From positions 108,477 to 172,476 of the forward strand of contig NZ_QEQK01000010.1 of assembly GCF_003151135.1 (NCBI RefSeq): a stretch of 64,000 nt of DNA. Direction: 5' to 3'. A program made the translations under genes and the position numbers. Source of the stretch: Abyssibacter profundi. Its GTDB lineage: Bacteria > Pseudomonadota > Gammaproteobacteria > Nevskiales > OUC007. Under the pieces are notes generated by a model, which searched no databases, was not told the DNA's origin, and was given only the letters and a program-made list of their open reading frames with translations. Below, piece by piece: positions 37,957 through 47,395 of this stretch (position 1 is its first letter; the number at the start of each line of letters is the position of its first letter).

Positions 37957-38586
37957 CTAGCGGGTCTTGTCGCCGTAAGCTGCCTTGGCGGCCGGCCGAC
38001 TGGCCATGGCGTCATACCATCGCTGCAGATTTGGCTGGTCGTCGGCCGGTGCAAATCCGCTGAGCTGAAAGAAACGCAGGGCGCAGTACGCCGTAATGTC
38101 GGCCACCGTCAGTGCGTCACCGGCAACAAAAGCCTGATCTGCCAAGGTCTTATCCAGCCGCTTCAGGCGCTTCTCTGCCACAACGCGCTGCTTTTCGCCC
38201 CATTCAGGCACCTGATCCTCGGCCATCTTCATGCCCGGGTGTGTATGCCGAAAGCACATCGCCATGGGCAACATCACCTCGAACTCCATCATCCGATTCC
38301 ACATCTCGACCAAACCTTGTTGCTCCGGCCGCAGTCCGAACAAATTCGGCTCCGGGTGAATCGCTTCGATATAGCGGCAGATCGCCATGGTTTCGCAGAT
38401 GATCACGCCATTATCCAGTTCCAGCGCTGGCGTCCGACCATTGGGGACCCGTGCGCGATACTCCGGCGACTTGTGGACGCCCGCACGCAGGTCGACGATC
38501 TCTTTGTCCAGCTCCAACCCTTTCTCGGCCAGGAAGTAATCCACGCGAGCCGTGCTCACAGTTTGTGGGGTACCGATCAGCTTCAT
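37957..38586 (-). CDS. Glutathione S-transferase family protein
   Basis: A 209-residue intact GST. The thioredoxin-like N-domain begins MKLIGTPQTVSTARVDYFL, with the glutathione-binding VPNGRTPALELDNGVIICETMAI region (cis-Pro and Glu-Thr/Ser contact). The helical C-domain carries FVAGDALTVADITAYCALRF, the N-capping box motif. Its substrate is unknown. It is unlike the broken GST at 1888. It is a single gene converging on the pdxH unit. Confidence 0.88.
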   Translation of the reverse strand: MKLIGTPQTVSTARVDYFLAEKGLELDKEIVDLRAGVHKSPEYRARVPNGRTPALELDNGVIICETMAICRYIEAIHPEPNLFGLRPEQQGLVEMWNRMMEFEVMLPMAMCFRHTHPGMKMAEDQVPEWGEKQRVVAEKRLKRLDKTLADQAFVAGDALTVADITAYCALRFFQLSGFAPADDQPNLQRWYDAMASRPAAKAAYGDKTR

Positions 38587-38659
38587 GTTGTCTCCCTCGA
38601 TCTTGATGTCATTGCGTATTAATTGGATTGAGCCCGACGGTCGCCCCGTCGCCCGGGTG

Positions 38660-40237
38660 TCACCAGAAGGCGAGCACCATCAGCACCGTCAGCAGCACGA
38701 GCACGCCGGCCTGCAACCGATAATCCGTGAGTATCCCGCCCGGACGCATCTGCTTGGACCGCTCGTCCGGCGGCCAGGTGATGTGCTGTGGCAGCGTGAA
38801 GTCGCGCCCCATCGCCCAGGACACCAGCACCAGCAACACCGCGGTCCAGGCCGTCAGCACGATGGCCATGATCGTGAAATGGACATCGATAACACCGCTG
38901 ACCGGGCCTAGCACGAACAAGATGGCCGAGCTGCCATGGCCCAGTGCCAGTGCCCAGAACCCGGCTTTGGGGTGGGCACCCTTCCAAAAAATGCCGACCA
39001 GGAAGATCGCAACCAATGGCGTCGTGATGTACGCAAATGCCGACTGGATGTAGTTCCAAAGCCCCGGAAAGTCCTTGATCTGCGGCGCCCAGGCAATGGC
39101 AATCGCCATGAAGACGAAGGTGCAGATGCGTCCGATGCGGGCCGTTTGCTCGGGTGTCAGATGGGGTCGCCTGGGTTTGATGAAGTCCAGTGTCACCAAT
39201 GTCGATGCTGAGTTCAGCGTGGAATCCACCGACGACATGATGGCGGCAATCAACCCGGCCATCACCAGCCCCACCGCCCCCACCGGCAGCAGCTCGGTCA
39301 CCATGGTCGGAAACACCTGATCCTTGTTCTCGATGTCGGGGAATAGCGAAATCGCAAATGCCGCCGGCAGAATCATGATGAACAACGGCAATAGCTTCAG
39401 CGCCCCGCCGAGCATGGCGCCGCTGCGCGCAGCCTGCAGGTCGCGAGCCCCCAGTGCGCGCTGGATGATGTACTGGTTCATGGTCCAGTAGTAAAAGCCG
39501 ATCAGCGGCACGCCCAGCAACAGGCCGGGCCAGGGCAGCACATCGTCATCGGCGGGCCGGATGATGGACAAATGCTCGGGCGGGACGGCCTCGGTGGCCT
39601 TGGCCCAGGACCAGTCGAAGCGGTCGAAAATAATGAGCCCCATGGCGGCCGATCCGACAATCAGGATGACGGCCTGCAGCACATCCGTCAGCACCACTGC
39701 CTTCAGCCCACCGGCGGCGGTGTAGATCCCGGCAAACAATCCCAGTCCCAGGCAAAACCAGAACAGGTGCTGCCCCCCGCTATCCGGAAAGAACAGCTTG
39801 TCGAGCACCAGCGACCCGGCGTAAAGCCCGCCCGCCATATCGACCACAATCGACAGGAAGATGGTGATGCAGGACAGATAAAGCCGCACACGGTCGTCGT
39901 AGCGTTTGGCCAGAAACTCCGGAACCGTGGAGATCCGGGTGCGGATGTAGAACGGCAAGACGAAGATGGCCGTGAACACGAGGATGAGCCCGGCCATCCA
40001 CTCGTAGGCAGAGACGGCAATCCCGGTGGCATAGGCATCGCCCGCCAGACCGATGAGCGTCTGGGCGGAAATATTGGACGCGAACAGCGAAAAACCGATG
40101 ACGCCGAAGCCCAAGGCACGCCCGGCGAGGAACAAATCATCACCGCTTTTGGTCTGGCGCGACACGTAGACGCCGATTCCAATCACGATGGCGAAATAGC
40201 CGACGATTAGCCCGATATCGATGGGATGAATGCTCAT
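38660..40237 (-). CDS. Sodium/solute cotransporter, SGLT-like SSS family
   Basis: A 525-residue inner-membrane symporter with about 14 helices, beginning MSIHPIDIGLIVGYFAIVIG. The segments DDLFLAGRALGFGVIGFSLF, FLPFYI-type helices and the ADVLQAV-like TDVLQAVILIVGSA resemble the sugar (SglT) branch of the SSS family. It imports a sugar or similar solute with sodium. It is distinct from the symporter at 23694. There is no metabolic neighbour to define the substrate. Confidence 0.85.
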   Translation of the reverse strand: MSIHPIDIGLIVGYFAIVIGIGVYVSRQTKSGDDLFLAGRALGFGVIGFSLFASNISAQTLIGLAGDAYATGIAVSAYEWMAGLILVFTAIFVLPFYIRTRISTVPEFLAKRYDDRVRLYLSCITIFLSIVVDMAGGLYAGSLVLDKLFFPDSGGQHLFWFCLGLGLFAGIYTAAGGLKAVVLTDVLQAVILIVGSAAMGLIIFDRFDWSWAKATEAVPPEHLSIIRPADDDVLPWPGLLLGVPLIGFYYWTMNQYIIQRALGARDLQAARSGAMLGGALKLLPLFIMILPAAFAISLFPDIENKDQVFPTMVTELLPVGAVGLVMAGLIAAIMSSVDSTLNSASTLVTLDFIKPRRPHLTPEQTARIGRICTFVFMAIAIAWAPQIKDFPGLWNYIQSAFAYITTPLVAIFLVGIFWKGAHPKAGFWALALGHGSSAILFVLGPVSGVIDVHFTIMAIVLTAWTAVLLVLVSWAMGRDFTLPQHITWPPDERSKQMRPGGILTDYRLQAGVLVLLTVLMVLAFW

Positions 40238-40376
40238 CTCCACGCTGTGCTCCTTGCCTTGCAGTGCTCTCCTTCGCTGCAGCAAGCCTAGCTAAACGCT
40301 TGGACCGATGCGACCGAACCCCAGGGCCGGCCGGGGCCGATGTTAGGGTAGTGCGCCCACGTCATCTCCTGTCTTG

Positions 40377-41090
40377 ATGTCAGACCCCCAGCAACAATCC
40401 CCTGGTCGAACCCTGCGTCGTAAGGCGGCCATCGTGTCCATCGGGCTGGTGGTGGTGCTTGCCGCGTTGGCCGCACTGTGGCGATTCACCCCGCTATCCG
40501 AGCTGGCACGACCCGAGCGGGTGGCCGAGTTGCTCGGGGCCTATGTCGATAGCCCCTGGGCACCGCTGACGGTCCTGCTGATTTACCTGCTGGGCAATGC
40601 CGTACTGTTTCCGACGCTGGTGCTCAACATGACGATGATTCTGACGCTGGGCGCCGGCTGGGGGTTTGTCTACGCCATGTACGGCAGCATGGCGGCCGGC
40701 CTGGCCGGGTACGCTCTAGGTCGCCTGTTCGGCCGCAAGCCGCTGGAGAAGCTGGAGATTCGCCGCCTGGAGCGAACCATCGAGCTGCTACGACGCAGCG
40801 GCGTGGTCGGACTGGCGGTGCTACGACTGGTGCCTGTCGCACCGTATCCGGTGGTGAATGCGGTGCTCGGAGCCGCCGGCATCGGTGTTGTGGTCTACAG
40901 CATCGGCACCTTCGTCGGCCTGCTACCCAGCGTGCTGGCCATGACGGCCGTGGGACATCAGCTGCGGGCGCTGATCGAGCACCCCGACCCGACCCGCATT
41001 GCGTTGTTGGTGCTGGTCACGCTGGTTTGCCTGACCGCACTGTGGTTCATCCAACGTCTGGCGCGTCGAAAGCTCGCCTCCGCGGGCTAA
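40377..41090 (+). CDS. TVP38/TMEM64 (DedA-like) membrane protein
   Basis: A 237-residue integral membrane protein with the conserved central SNARE-associated/VTT block, from LGNAVLFPTLVLNMTMILTLGAGWGF through AGLAGYALGRLFGRKPLEKL and FGLRLVPVAPYPVVNAVLGA-like sequence. Members of this superfamily move phospholipids between leaflets. An ATG at 40377 is chosen over the TTG at 40374. Its last 4 bp overlap the end of the convergent lipocalin gene. The next genes (EEP, ClsB, PGPGW) also concern phospholipids. Confidence 0.85.
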   Translation: MSDPQQQSPGRTLRRKAAIVSIGLVVVLAALAALWRFTPLSELARPERVAELLGAYVDSPWAPLTVLLIYLLGNAVLFPTLVLNMTMILTLGAGWGFVYAMYGSMAAGLAGYALGRLFGRKPLEKLEIRRLERTIELLRRSGVVGLAVLRLVPVAPYPVVNAVLGAAGIGVVVYSIGTFVGLLPSVLAMTAVGHQLRALIEHPDPTRIALLVLVTLVCLTALWFIQRLARRKLASAG

Positions 41091-41671
41091 TCGGTGGTCA
41101 GTTCGAAATCCACATCCTGACGCCGGTTCAAAGGCTGCTGGGGGACCTTACGCAGTTGGCCGACGTCGTACCCCAGGGCTGCCACGCGCTGTACCAGACC
41201 CTGGTAGGTGGCCTCGTCGATCTGCGGGCGACGCGCCATGATCCACACCCAGTCGCGCTTGGATCGAGCGACGATGGTGGTCTCGTAGGCGGCGTCCACA
41301 TACGCGATGGTGTACTCCATCTTGATGGGCCAGATGAACTGCATGGCCCAGACCGCGCCATCGCCTTCGTCCAGCACAAACCCCGTGGGCTCCATTCGTT
41401 TGGCTTCACCGTCAAAGCCGCCGTCCCGATACGTGTACACCGTGTTGATGCGGTTGCCGTCACCGCGCTGGTAGCGCTCGATGTTGTTGTACGAATCGCT
41501 GACCACCCCGGGCGGGATATGCGCAATCACGAACCATCCGCCCATATAACGGTCGACATTGACGGAGTCCATGCGCGGAAACTGCTCGGGCGGCATGACG
41601 CTGCAGGCGCCCAGCAGCAGACAAACAGGCACGGCGGCCAGCAGGCGATACATCGTAGGAATCACGTTCAT
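41087..41671 (-). CDS. blc: Outer-membrane lipocalin, Blc-like
   Basis: A 194-residue lipoprotein with lipobox CLLLGAC (Cys near residue 23). It has the lipocalin GxW core in VDRYMGGWFVIAH and later blocks YTYRDGGFDGEAKRM and DWVWIMARRPQID. Bacterial lipocalins bind fatty acids or lysophospholipids at the outer membrane. The start is uncertain: ATG at 41671 or 41653, or TTG at 41689. It converges on the TVP38 gene with a 4-bp overlap. Confidence 0.85.
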   Translation of the reverse strand: MNVIPTMYRLLAAVPVCLLLGACSVMPPEQFPRMDSVNVDRYMGGWFVIAHIPPGVVSDSYNNIERYQRGDGNRINTVYTYRDGGFDGEAKRMEPTGFVLDEGDGAVWAMQFIWPIKMEYTIAYVDAAYETTIVARSKRDWVWIMARRPQIDEATYQGLVQRVAALGYDVGQLRKVPQQPLNRRQDVDFELTTD

Positions 41672-41769
41672 CGGGGACTCGCAGGACAAACCGGCTTGCA
41701 GGCTAGCCCGCCCGGGCCGGCTTCGCCGGGCTGTACAGCCCCCCCGACCCTGACCAAGACCAACGGCTC

Positions 41770-42507
41770 ATGAAGCTACTCACGCTCAACATGCACAAGG
41801 GATTCTCGTCGTTCAACCGCAAGTTCATCCTGCATGAACTGCGTGAGGCGATACGCGGCAGCGGCGCCGACCTGGTCTGCCTGCAGGAAGTCCTGGGCGA
41901 CCACCAGGAGCACTCCACGCGTTATGAGACCTGGCCTGAGGGACCGCAGTACGAATTTCTGGCCGACACGATCTGGTCGAACTTCGCTTATGGCCGCAAC
42001 GCCGTTTATCCCGCAGGGCATCACGGAAATGCCCTGCTGTCCAAGTGGCCCATCCTGCGCTACGAGAACCACGATGTGTCCACCCGCCAGCACGAACGGC
42101 GCGGCCTGCTGCACAGCGTGGTCCAGCAACCCGAGCAGGATCGCGAACTGCATGTGATCTGCACCCATCTCGGGCTGACGGGCGGTCAGCGAATGCAGCA
42201 GCTCAACCTGCTGTGTGACCTGGTCGCCCGGGATATTCCGGAGGACGCGCCGCTGGTGGTCGCCGGTGACTTCAACGATTGGCGCCAACAGGCTCATGGC
42301 CTGCTGCAGGAACGTGCCGGGCTGCGGGAGATTTTCATCCAGGCCTACGGACAGGCGGCACGGACCTTCCCGGTCCAACTCCCCCTGCTGCGGCTAGATC
42401 GCATCTACATCCGCAACCTACAGGCCACGCATCCCGAAGCACATACCGGCGCACCCTGGTCGCATTTATCTGACCACGCACCGATGAGCGTGGAGCTAAC
42501 GTTTTGA
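41770..42507 (+). CDS. Endonuclease/exonuclease/phosphatase family protein (YbhP-like)
   Basis: A 245-residue EEP-fold enzyme. It shows LTLNMHKGF (metal Asn), CLQEVLGDH (catalytic Glu), ICTHLGLTGGQR, VVAGDFNDW (catalytic Asp/Asn) and the C-terminal LSDHAPMSVEL with the catalytic His. It is a phosphodiesterase of unknown substrate. It is cotranslated with the ClsB-type cardiolipin synthase (ATGA overlap), like E. coli ybhP-clsB, so a role in phospholipid turnover is inferred. Confidence 0.88.
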   Translation: MKLLTLNMHKGFSSFNRKFILHELREAIRGSGADLVCLQEVLGDHQEHSTRYETWPEGPQYEFLADTIWSNFAYGRNAVYPAGHHGNALLSKWPILRYENHDVSTRQHERRGLLHSVVQQPEQDRELHVICTHLGLTGGQRMQQLNLLCDLVARDIPEDAPLVVAGDFNDWRQQAHGLLQERAGLREIFIQAYGQAARTFPVQLPLLRLDRIYIRNLQATHPEAHTGAPWSHLSDHAPMSVELTF

Positions 42508-43733
42508 TCAACGGGCGCTGGACGCGGGATAACACCATTGAACTGCTGGAGAACGGGGAGATGTTCTACCCCCGGGTCTTGGCAGATATCGAACGGGCCC
42601 GCGAAGAGGTCCTGATCGAGACCTTCATCTGGTGGGATGACGAAATTGGTTACCAGCTGCACAAGGCGGTCATCCAGGCGGCCGAACGTGGCGTGCGCGT
42701 CGATATCACCGTCGACGGGTTCGGCTCGGGGAGCCTGCCGGCCAGCTTTGTCCAGTCACTGTCCGATGCCGGCATCAACCTGCACGTCTACGACCCCAGA
42801 GGGCGGGTGCTCGGTTATCAGACCAATTTGTTCCGCCGCCTGCATCGCAAGTTCGCAATCATCGACGCCACCGTCGGCTACATCGGCGGCATCAATTATT
42901 CGATGGAGCACGTCCGCGAGCACGGCCCCAAATCGAAACAGGATTACGCGGTTCGGGTCACCGGTCCGGTGGTCGATGAGATGCACCAGTTCTGCCGCAA
43001 GCAGGTCGGGCGCATCAACACACCGGAGCGCCGGCGCTGGCTACGCCGCCTGCGCTGGTATCGACCCAACCCGCTCAAGCCGGCCCGGCACGCCCAGGCA
43101 GCCTTGGTGTGGCGCGACAATGCAGACCACGACCAGGCGATTGAGCAGTGGTATTACGACGGCATTGTTAACGCGCGGCGCGAGATCATCATCGCCAATG
43201 CGTACTTCTTCCCCGGATATCGGTTCCTGCGTGCACTGCGCTTGGCCGCCGAACGGGGCGTGCGTGTTTGCCTGATCCTGCAGGGCGAGCCGGACAAGTT
43301 TTATGTGCGCCAGGCGGCATCCACGCTTTACGACTATCTGCTCAATGCCGGCATCGAAATCCACGAATACATCGACCGACCGCTGCACGGCAAGGTGGCC
43401 ATCATCGACGATGATTGGGCCACCGTCGGGTCCAGCAACCTGGACCCCTTCAGTCTGGCGCTGAACCTGGAGGCCAACCTGTTCATTCGGGATACCGAGT
43501 TCGCAGGACTGTTGCGCGACCGACTCGTCGCTTTGATGGATACCGCCTGCCACCGCGTGCAGCGGCAGGAAGTGCCGCGTCAGCGAGGCTGGCGGCAGAT
43601 CGTCCGGGTGCTGGTCTTTCACTTCCTCAGACGATTCCCGGCCTGGGCCCGGCTGATTCCCGGTCACGTGAAGCGCATTCAGCCCTCTGGCCGCGACCGC
43701 CTGGTCGCGCGTGAATCCAAACGCCTGACATGA
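42504..43733 (+). CDS. clsB: Cardiolipin synthase B
   Basis: A 409-residue phospholipase D-superfamily enzyme that makes cardiolipin from phosphatidylglycerol. Two HKD motifs are present, HRKFAIIDATVGYIGGIN (from about residue 114) and HGKVAIIDDDWATVGSSNLD (from about 295), with no N-terminal membrane helices, as in ClsB instead of ClsA. It overlaps the EEP gene upstream and the PGPGW gene downstream by 4 bp each, a three-gene operon. Confidence 0.93.
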   Translation: MINGRWTRDNTIELLENGEMFYPRVLADIERAREEVLIETFIWWDDEIGYQLHKAVIQAAERGVRVDITVDGFGSGSLPASFVQSLSDAGINLHVYDPRGRVLGYQTNLFRRLHRKFAIIDATVGYIGGINYSMEHVREHGPKSKQDYAVRVTGPVVDEMHQFCRKQVGRINTPERRRWLRRLRWYRPNPLKPARHAQAALVWRDNADHDQAIEQWYYDGIVNARREIIIANAYFFPGYRFLRALRLAAERGVRVCLILQGEPDKFYVRQAASTLYDYLLNAGIEIHEYIDRPLHGKVAIIDDDWATVGSSNLDPFSLALNLEANLFIRDTEFAGLLRDRLVALMDTACHRVQRQEVPRQRGWRQIVRVLVFHFLRRFPAWARLIPGHVKRIQPSGRDRLVARESKRLT

Positions 43734-44053
43734 GCCAGGCCAAGCGCACGAATCGCGGCAGCCTACGCGCACATCTGCAGGTGCTCGGCCAGGCGCAGCC
43801 CGGCCACCGCTTCGTGGCGTACCACGACTGGCGCGCCCAGCGTATTCGCCATCGCTGGATCAAGCCGCTGTACATGACCTTGTCGATGCTGCTGATCCCG
43901 GTGGGGGTGATCATGCTCGTCACGCCAGGGCCGGGGATTCTGATGCTTGTGGCCGGACTGGGGCTGATCGCCCAGGTTTCACGCCGCTGGGCCGGCTGGC
44001 TGGATCAAATGGAGCGCTGGTGCCGACGGCGGCTACCCCGCCGATCAGTCTAG
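43730..44053 (+). CDS. PGPGW-family small membrane protein
   Basis: A 107-residue protein with one hydrophobic hairpin, MTLSMLLIPVGVIMLVTPGPG followed by ILMLVAGLGLIA, the signature that names the PGPGW transmembrane family (here PGPGI). The function is unknown. It is the last gene of the EEP-clsB operon, which suggests a link to membrane lipid work. Both ends are rich in Arg and Trp. Confidence 0.72.
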   Translation: MSQAKRTNRGSLRAHLQVLGQAQPGHRFVAYHDWRAQRIRHRWIKPLYMTLSMLLIPVGVIMLVTPGPGILMLVAGLGLIAQVSRRWAGWLDQMERWCRRRLPRRSV

Positions 44054-44132
44054 ACTGGCAGTCCACCATGAATGCTGGCCAGCGCGCAGCCGGCGACCGA
44101 TGCGGCCGCGAATCTGGGTCTGCGCCTGACGA

Positions 44133-45596
44133 TTAGCTACGCGACACCCGCATCGGTGCATCATCGCGACGACGACCAAATCGCTGCGCTTTCAGACGGA
44201 TCAGACACTCTTCAAAGGTCCGGCTGATTTCGGTCTGGATGCGAACCCGTTCGATGGTCGGCCAGGTGGCACGCTCGCCGTCCTCAACGTAGCGCTTCAT
44301 CTCTTCCATTGTCGGGTTGGCCAGTGCCCGCATCATTTTCTTTGGGGTGTAGCGGGGCAGAATCGTGACATCGCCGGTGTAGCGCTGATTGGTCAAGGCG
44401 TGGAGTTGGCGAACCACCCGGCCGAATCCCCGGTTGCGGAAATGCATGCGGGCCAGGTCGATGGTCTGTTTGCCGCTGCTCATGACCCAGTCACGCGCAA
44501 AGGGCAGCAGGCCGGTAGCGGTATCCTTGGCCAGAAACGGCACGACATGCGGATTCGTCTGGCTGACGATGTAGTGGTTCACGTTGTGCAGGCGGGCCAG
44601 CCGCAGCATGGGCAGGTCGCTGGACAGCGAGCCATCGACCCAGCGTTTGCTTGGCATGTAGTCGACCACGTCACCCTCATATTCCCTGGCCTTGAGCGTC
44701 ACCGGCGGGAACAGCCCGGGGACCGAGCAGCTGGCCTGAGACGCCTTGAAGATCAACACGTTGGGTGAGGTCAGATAGTTCAGCAACCGGCCATGCTGAT
44801 GCCGCTCGGCCGGGGACACCGTGATATCGAGAATGCGGCCGGTGTGTTCGAACGCCTCTTCGAAGGTGTTGTCGCCGATATTGGATTCCAGACACCGGGC
44901 CAGCACATCGGGATTCATCAGCGCACGCCCCTTCACGGCCGTACGGAAATCCAGCTTCTGCCAGGCATCCAGGTTGAGGGTTTCCAGATCGTAGGTCCGT
45001 GCAATCTCCTCGTCCGTGCGCGTCGCGACCCCGCCCGCCACGATCGAGCCCGCCGACGAGCCCGAGATGACACGCGGCAGCAAACCCTGCTCATGCAGGG
45101 CCTTGATCACGCCAAAATGGAACATGCCCAGGGTCGCGCCACCGGACAGCATCAGCGCCGAACGGCCGAAGGACACACCCGTACGCTTGAAGAAGAGGAT
45201 TTTTTCCTCGTAGCCGAAGTCGTCGAACTCGGTGTCGCAAATCCAGATCAGCGCCTTGGAGACCTCCTCGACATACTCGGTAATCAGGCGCTTGGTCCCC
45301 ACCCGGCAATAGGCATAAAGCGCCGGGTTGGCCATGTTGCCGAGATTGCCGTGCAGCCCCTCGTGCAGACGAAACACCAGGCGGCGGACATCGTTATCCC
45401 GGCGCATCCGCCGCAACTCCAGCAGGCGCTCCTTGATCAGCCAATGGTCGTAGCCGTCGCAGGCATCTTCGGCCCGCCAGACGTCGTGCCCCTCCCGGTG
45501 ATCGAGTTCCAGTGCGATTTCCCGCCAGGTCGCATAGTCGGTTGCGTGGGCGAGATCGCGTTGCAGGAGATGCGGGGGGTTTTTCATGGAGACCAT
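44133..45596 (-). CDS. Patatin-like phospholipase with DUF3336 domain
   Basis: A 487-residue acyl hydrolase. The N-terminal DUF3336 module (about residues 5-140) carries GHDVWRAEDACDGYDHWLIK. The patatin domain has the oxyanion loop GGATLGMFHFG, the nucleophile GSSAG, and the dyad Asp in WVDGSLSSDLP. Such proteins cleave acyl groups from phospholipids or storage lipids. The frame is open to 45701, but family N-termini match the ATG at 45596 (or 45587). It is a single gene on the minus strand, converging on the clsB operon. Confidence 0.88.
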   Translation of the reverse strand: MVSMKNPPHLLQRDLAHATDYATWREIALELDHREGHDVWRAEDACDGYDHWLIKERLLELRRMRRDNDVRRLVFRLHEGLHGNLGNMANPALYAYCRVGTKRLITEYVEEVSKALIWICDTEFDDFGYEEKILFFKRTGVSFGRSALMLSGGATLGMFHFGVIKALHEQGLLPRVISGSSAGSIVAGGVATRTDEEIARTYDLETLNLDAWQKLDFRTAVKGRALMNPDVLARCLESNIGDNTFEEAFEHTGRILDITVSPAERHQHGRLLNYLTSPNVLIFKASQASCSVPGLFPPVTLKAREYEGDVVDYMPSKRWVDGSLSSDLPMLRLARLHNVNHYIVSQTNPHVVPFLAKDTATGLLPFARDWVMSSGKQTIDLARMHFRNRGFGRVVRQLHALTNQRYTGDVTILPRYTPKKMMRALANPTMEEMKRYVEDGERATWPTIERVRIQTEISRTFEECLIRLKAQRFGRRRDDAPMRVSRS

Positions 45597-45771
45597 GGCC
45601 AGGGGCTGGCGGCTGAAATGGGCAGGCCGACGACGCGCATCCGGGGCATGCGGCCAATGCGGCACTGCACCAAGTAAACGCCGTGTATCAGTCTCTGGCA
45701 AGGGTCGATCGGTTCAGCGGTGCCGTCAGCCGGGTCAACGCATGACGAGCCACGGCCCGGCCAACGCTTGC

Positions 45772-46533
45772 TCAGACCAGCCAGAGCCGCTGACCGGCGT
45801 CCCAGACGAGCTTGATGGCCAACACGGCAAGAATCCCGCGGAACAAGGGACGAAAAGCAGCTTCCTGCACAAACTGATGCAGCCAGCGGCCCACGGCCGT
45901 GCCGGTCACCACGCCGGCAATCATGCCCAGCAGCAGGGGTAACTGATCCAGCATCGCAAACCCGACGGTCGCAAACGCCGCGACCTTAAAGGCATGACCC
46001 AGCGACTGGCACAGCGCCAAGGTGCCGATGGTCGATTCCTTGGCCCAATCCGGCCGGAGGAAAAACGGGCCGATGAGCAAACCTGTGGCGCCCACGACTG
46101 CCCCCACGCCCCCGTTCAGCGCGCCGGCTGTGCCCATGGCCGCCCGTTCGCTCAGACCCAATGCGTGCGAGGCCCGGGGCAGCAGCGTCCAGAGGATGAA
46201 ACCGGCCATGACCAGGCGGACATAGTCCGGATTGACCTGCGCCACCAGCGGCGCCACGACAAAGGGCGCGGGTAGCGCACCCAGGCAGAACACGATGGCC
46301 GCCCGCCAGCGCACATGGGGCAGGTAGGCAAAAACGCGGCTGGCGTTGGACGCCATCTGAACCACCGCATGCAGTGGTACCGCGACCACGGGCGGCATCC
46401 CAGCGGCGTAAATCGCGCCGATCAAGATCGTGCCGCCACCGGCCCCCGCAATGCCTGACAGCACGGCTGAACCGAAAGCCACAACGACAAGCACCCACTC
46501 CAGCGGCGACAGCAACAAGGCCAGACCGCTCAT
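45772..46533 (-). CDS. TSUP-family membrane permease (TauE/SafE type)
   Basis: A 253-residue inner-membrane protein with about eight helices. It has the glycine-rich repeated motif of sulfite exporter TauE/SafE proteins, SGIAGAGGGTILIGAIYAAG near the start and NGGVGAVVGATGLLIGPFFL in the second half. It exports a sulfonate, sulfite or other anion. The substrate is unknown. The ATG at 46533 is preferred to the one at 46554. It is divergent from the TetR/MMPL operon. Confidence 0.85.
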   Translation of the reverse strand: MSGLALLLSPLEWVLVVVAFGSAVLSGIAGAGGGTILIGAIYAAGMPPVVAVPLHAVVQMASNASRVFAYLPHVRWRAAIVFCLGALPAPFVVAPLVAQVNPDYVRLVMAGFILWTLLPRASHALGLSERAAMGTAGALNGGVGAVVGATGLLIGPFFLRPDWAKESTIGTLALCQSLGHAFKVAAFATVGFAMLDQLPLLLGMIAGVVTGTAVGRWLHQFVQEAAFRPLFRGILAVLAIKLVWDAGQRLWLV

Positions 46534-46585
46534 CGGCCACCCCCCGGCCAGCACAGCCGGAGGCTTGACCTGGCCCCCGCCACGT

Positions 46586-46603
46586 ACATACTGGTCGGTA
46601 TGT
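46586..46603. promoter_or_regulatory. TetR-type operator overlapping a -10 region
   Basis: Perfect 6-bp arms ACATAC (46586-46591) and GTATGT (46598-46603) around a 6-nt centre. A TTGACC -35-like hexamer sits at 46565-46570. A CATACT -10-like hexamer 16 nt later overlaps the left arm, so bound repressor would block the promoter of the TetR-MMPL operon. Confidence 0.6.
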
Positions 46604-46747
46604 CACTTGTTTGCACTCTGGACGGCTGATGCATCGGATTCCACGGCTAGCGATGTCGATCGTTGAAACCACCGGCCTCGATGGGCGGGCGATCCATGCC
46701 CAGTATCGACCATCGGCAGCAGCCCGGCCAATGCAGGGGCGCGCGGC

Positions 46748-47347
46748 ATGAACATGCGCCGCCAGCCCGACGCCACGCGCCAGCGCCTGCTGGAGGCCGC
46801 CTTTGCGGAGATGCACCGTAACGGCTTTCATGCCTCCAGCCTGGATCAGATCCTGCGCGCCACCGAAGTCACCAAAGGCGCGCTGTACCACCACTTTCGC
46901 AACAAGCAGGCCCTGGGCCTGGCCGTGATCGAAGAGGTCGTCCGACCCTGGGTGGAGACGCGGTGGCGTCCCATGCTGGAGGCCGACCGGCCGCTGGAAG
47001 CCGCGATTGCCTACGTCGCCGAGCACGCCCGCTCCGTGGACGAGGACATGCTGGCGCTGGGCTGCCCCTTCGCCAACCTGACCCAGGAACTGGCTGGCAG
47101 CGACCCGGTGTTTCGCGAGCCGTTATTCGCCATCTTTTTCGAATGGAAGCGCGGAATCATGGCCGGCGTGCGTAAGTCGCAGGAGATCGGCGAAGGCCGG
47201 CGTGATGTCGACCCCGAGGATGTCGCCATCTTCATCATCTGCGCCATCGAAGGGATCTGGGCCATGGCCAAGGCCTCGCGATGCCGTGAGCACTTCGAAG
47301 CCAGCCATCGCGGCCTGGTCCATTACCTGGAATCCATGCGCGCCTAA
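46748..47347 (+). CDS. TetR-family regulator
   Basis: A 199-residue regulator with the helix-turn-helix SLDQILRATEVTKGALYHHF (about 33-52) and a C-terminal ligand domain. It heads the operon with the MMPL transporter and has a palindromic operator 145 bp upstream, so autorepression is likely. The ligand may be a lipid, judging from its neighbours. Confidence 0.88.
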   Translation: MNMRRQPDATRQRLLEAAFAEMHRNGFHASSLDQILRATEVTKGALYHHFRNKQALGLAVIEEVVRPWVETRWRPMLEADRPLEAAIAYVAEHARSVDEDMLALGCPFANLTQELAGSDPVFREPLFAIFFEWKRGIMAGVRKSQEIGEGRRDVDPEDVAIFIICAIEGIWAMAKASRCREHFEASHRGLVHYLESMRA

Positions 47348-47395
47348 CGGGCCGCGCGGACACCACCGAATTCTATTGTTGAGGGGAGTACCGCC

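Noticed and set aside
45986..47026. A 346-codon minus-strand frame covering the TSUP and TetR region
   Set aside because: It overlaps two well-supported genes in other frames and its translation has no family features.
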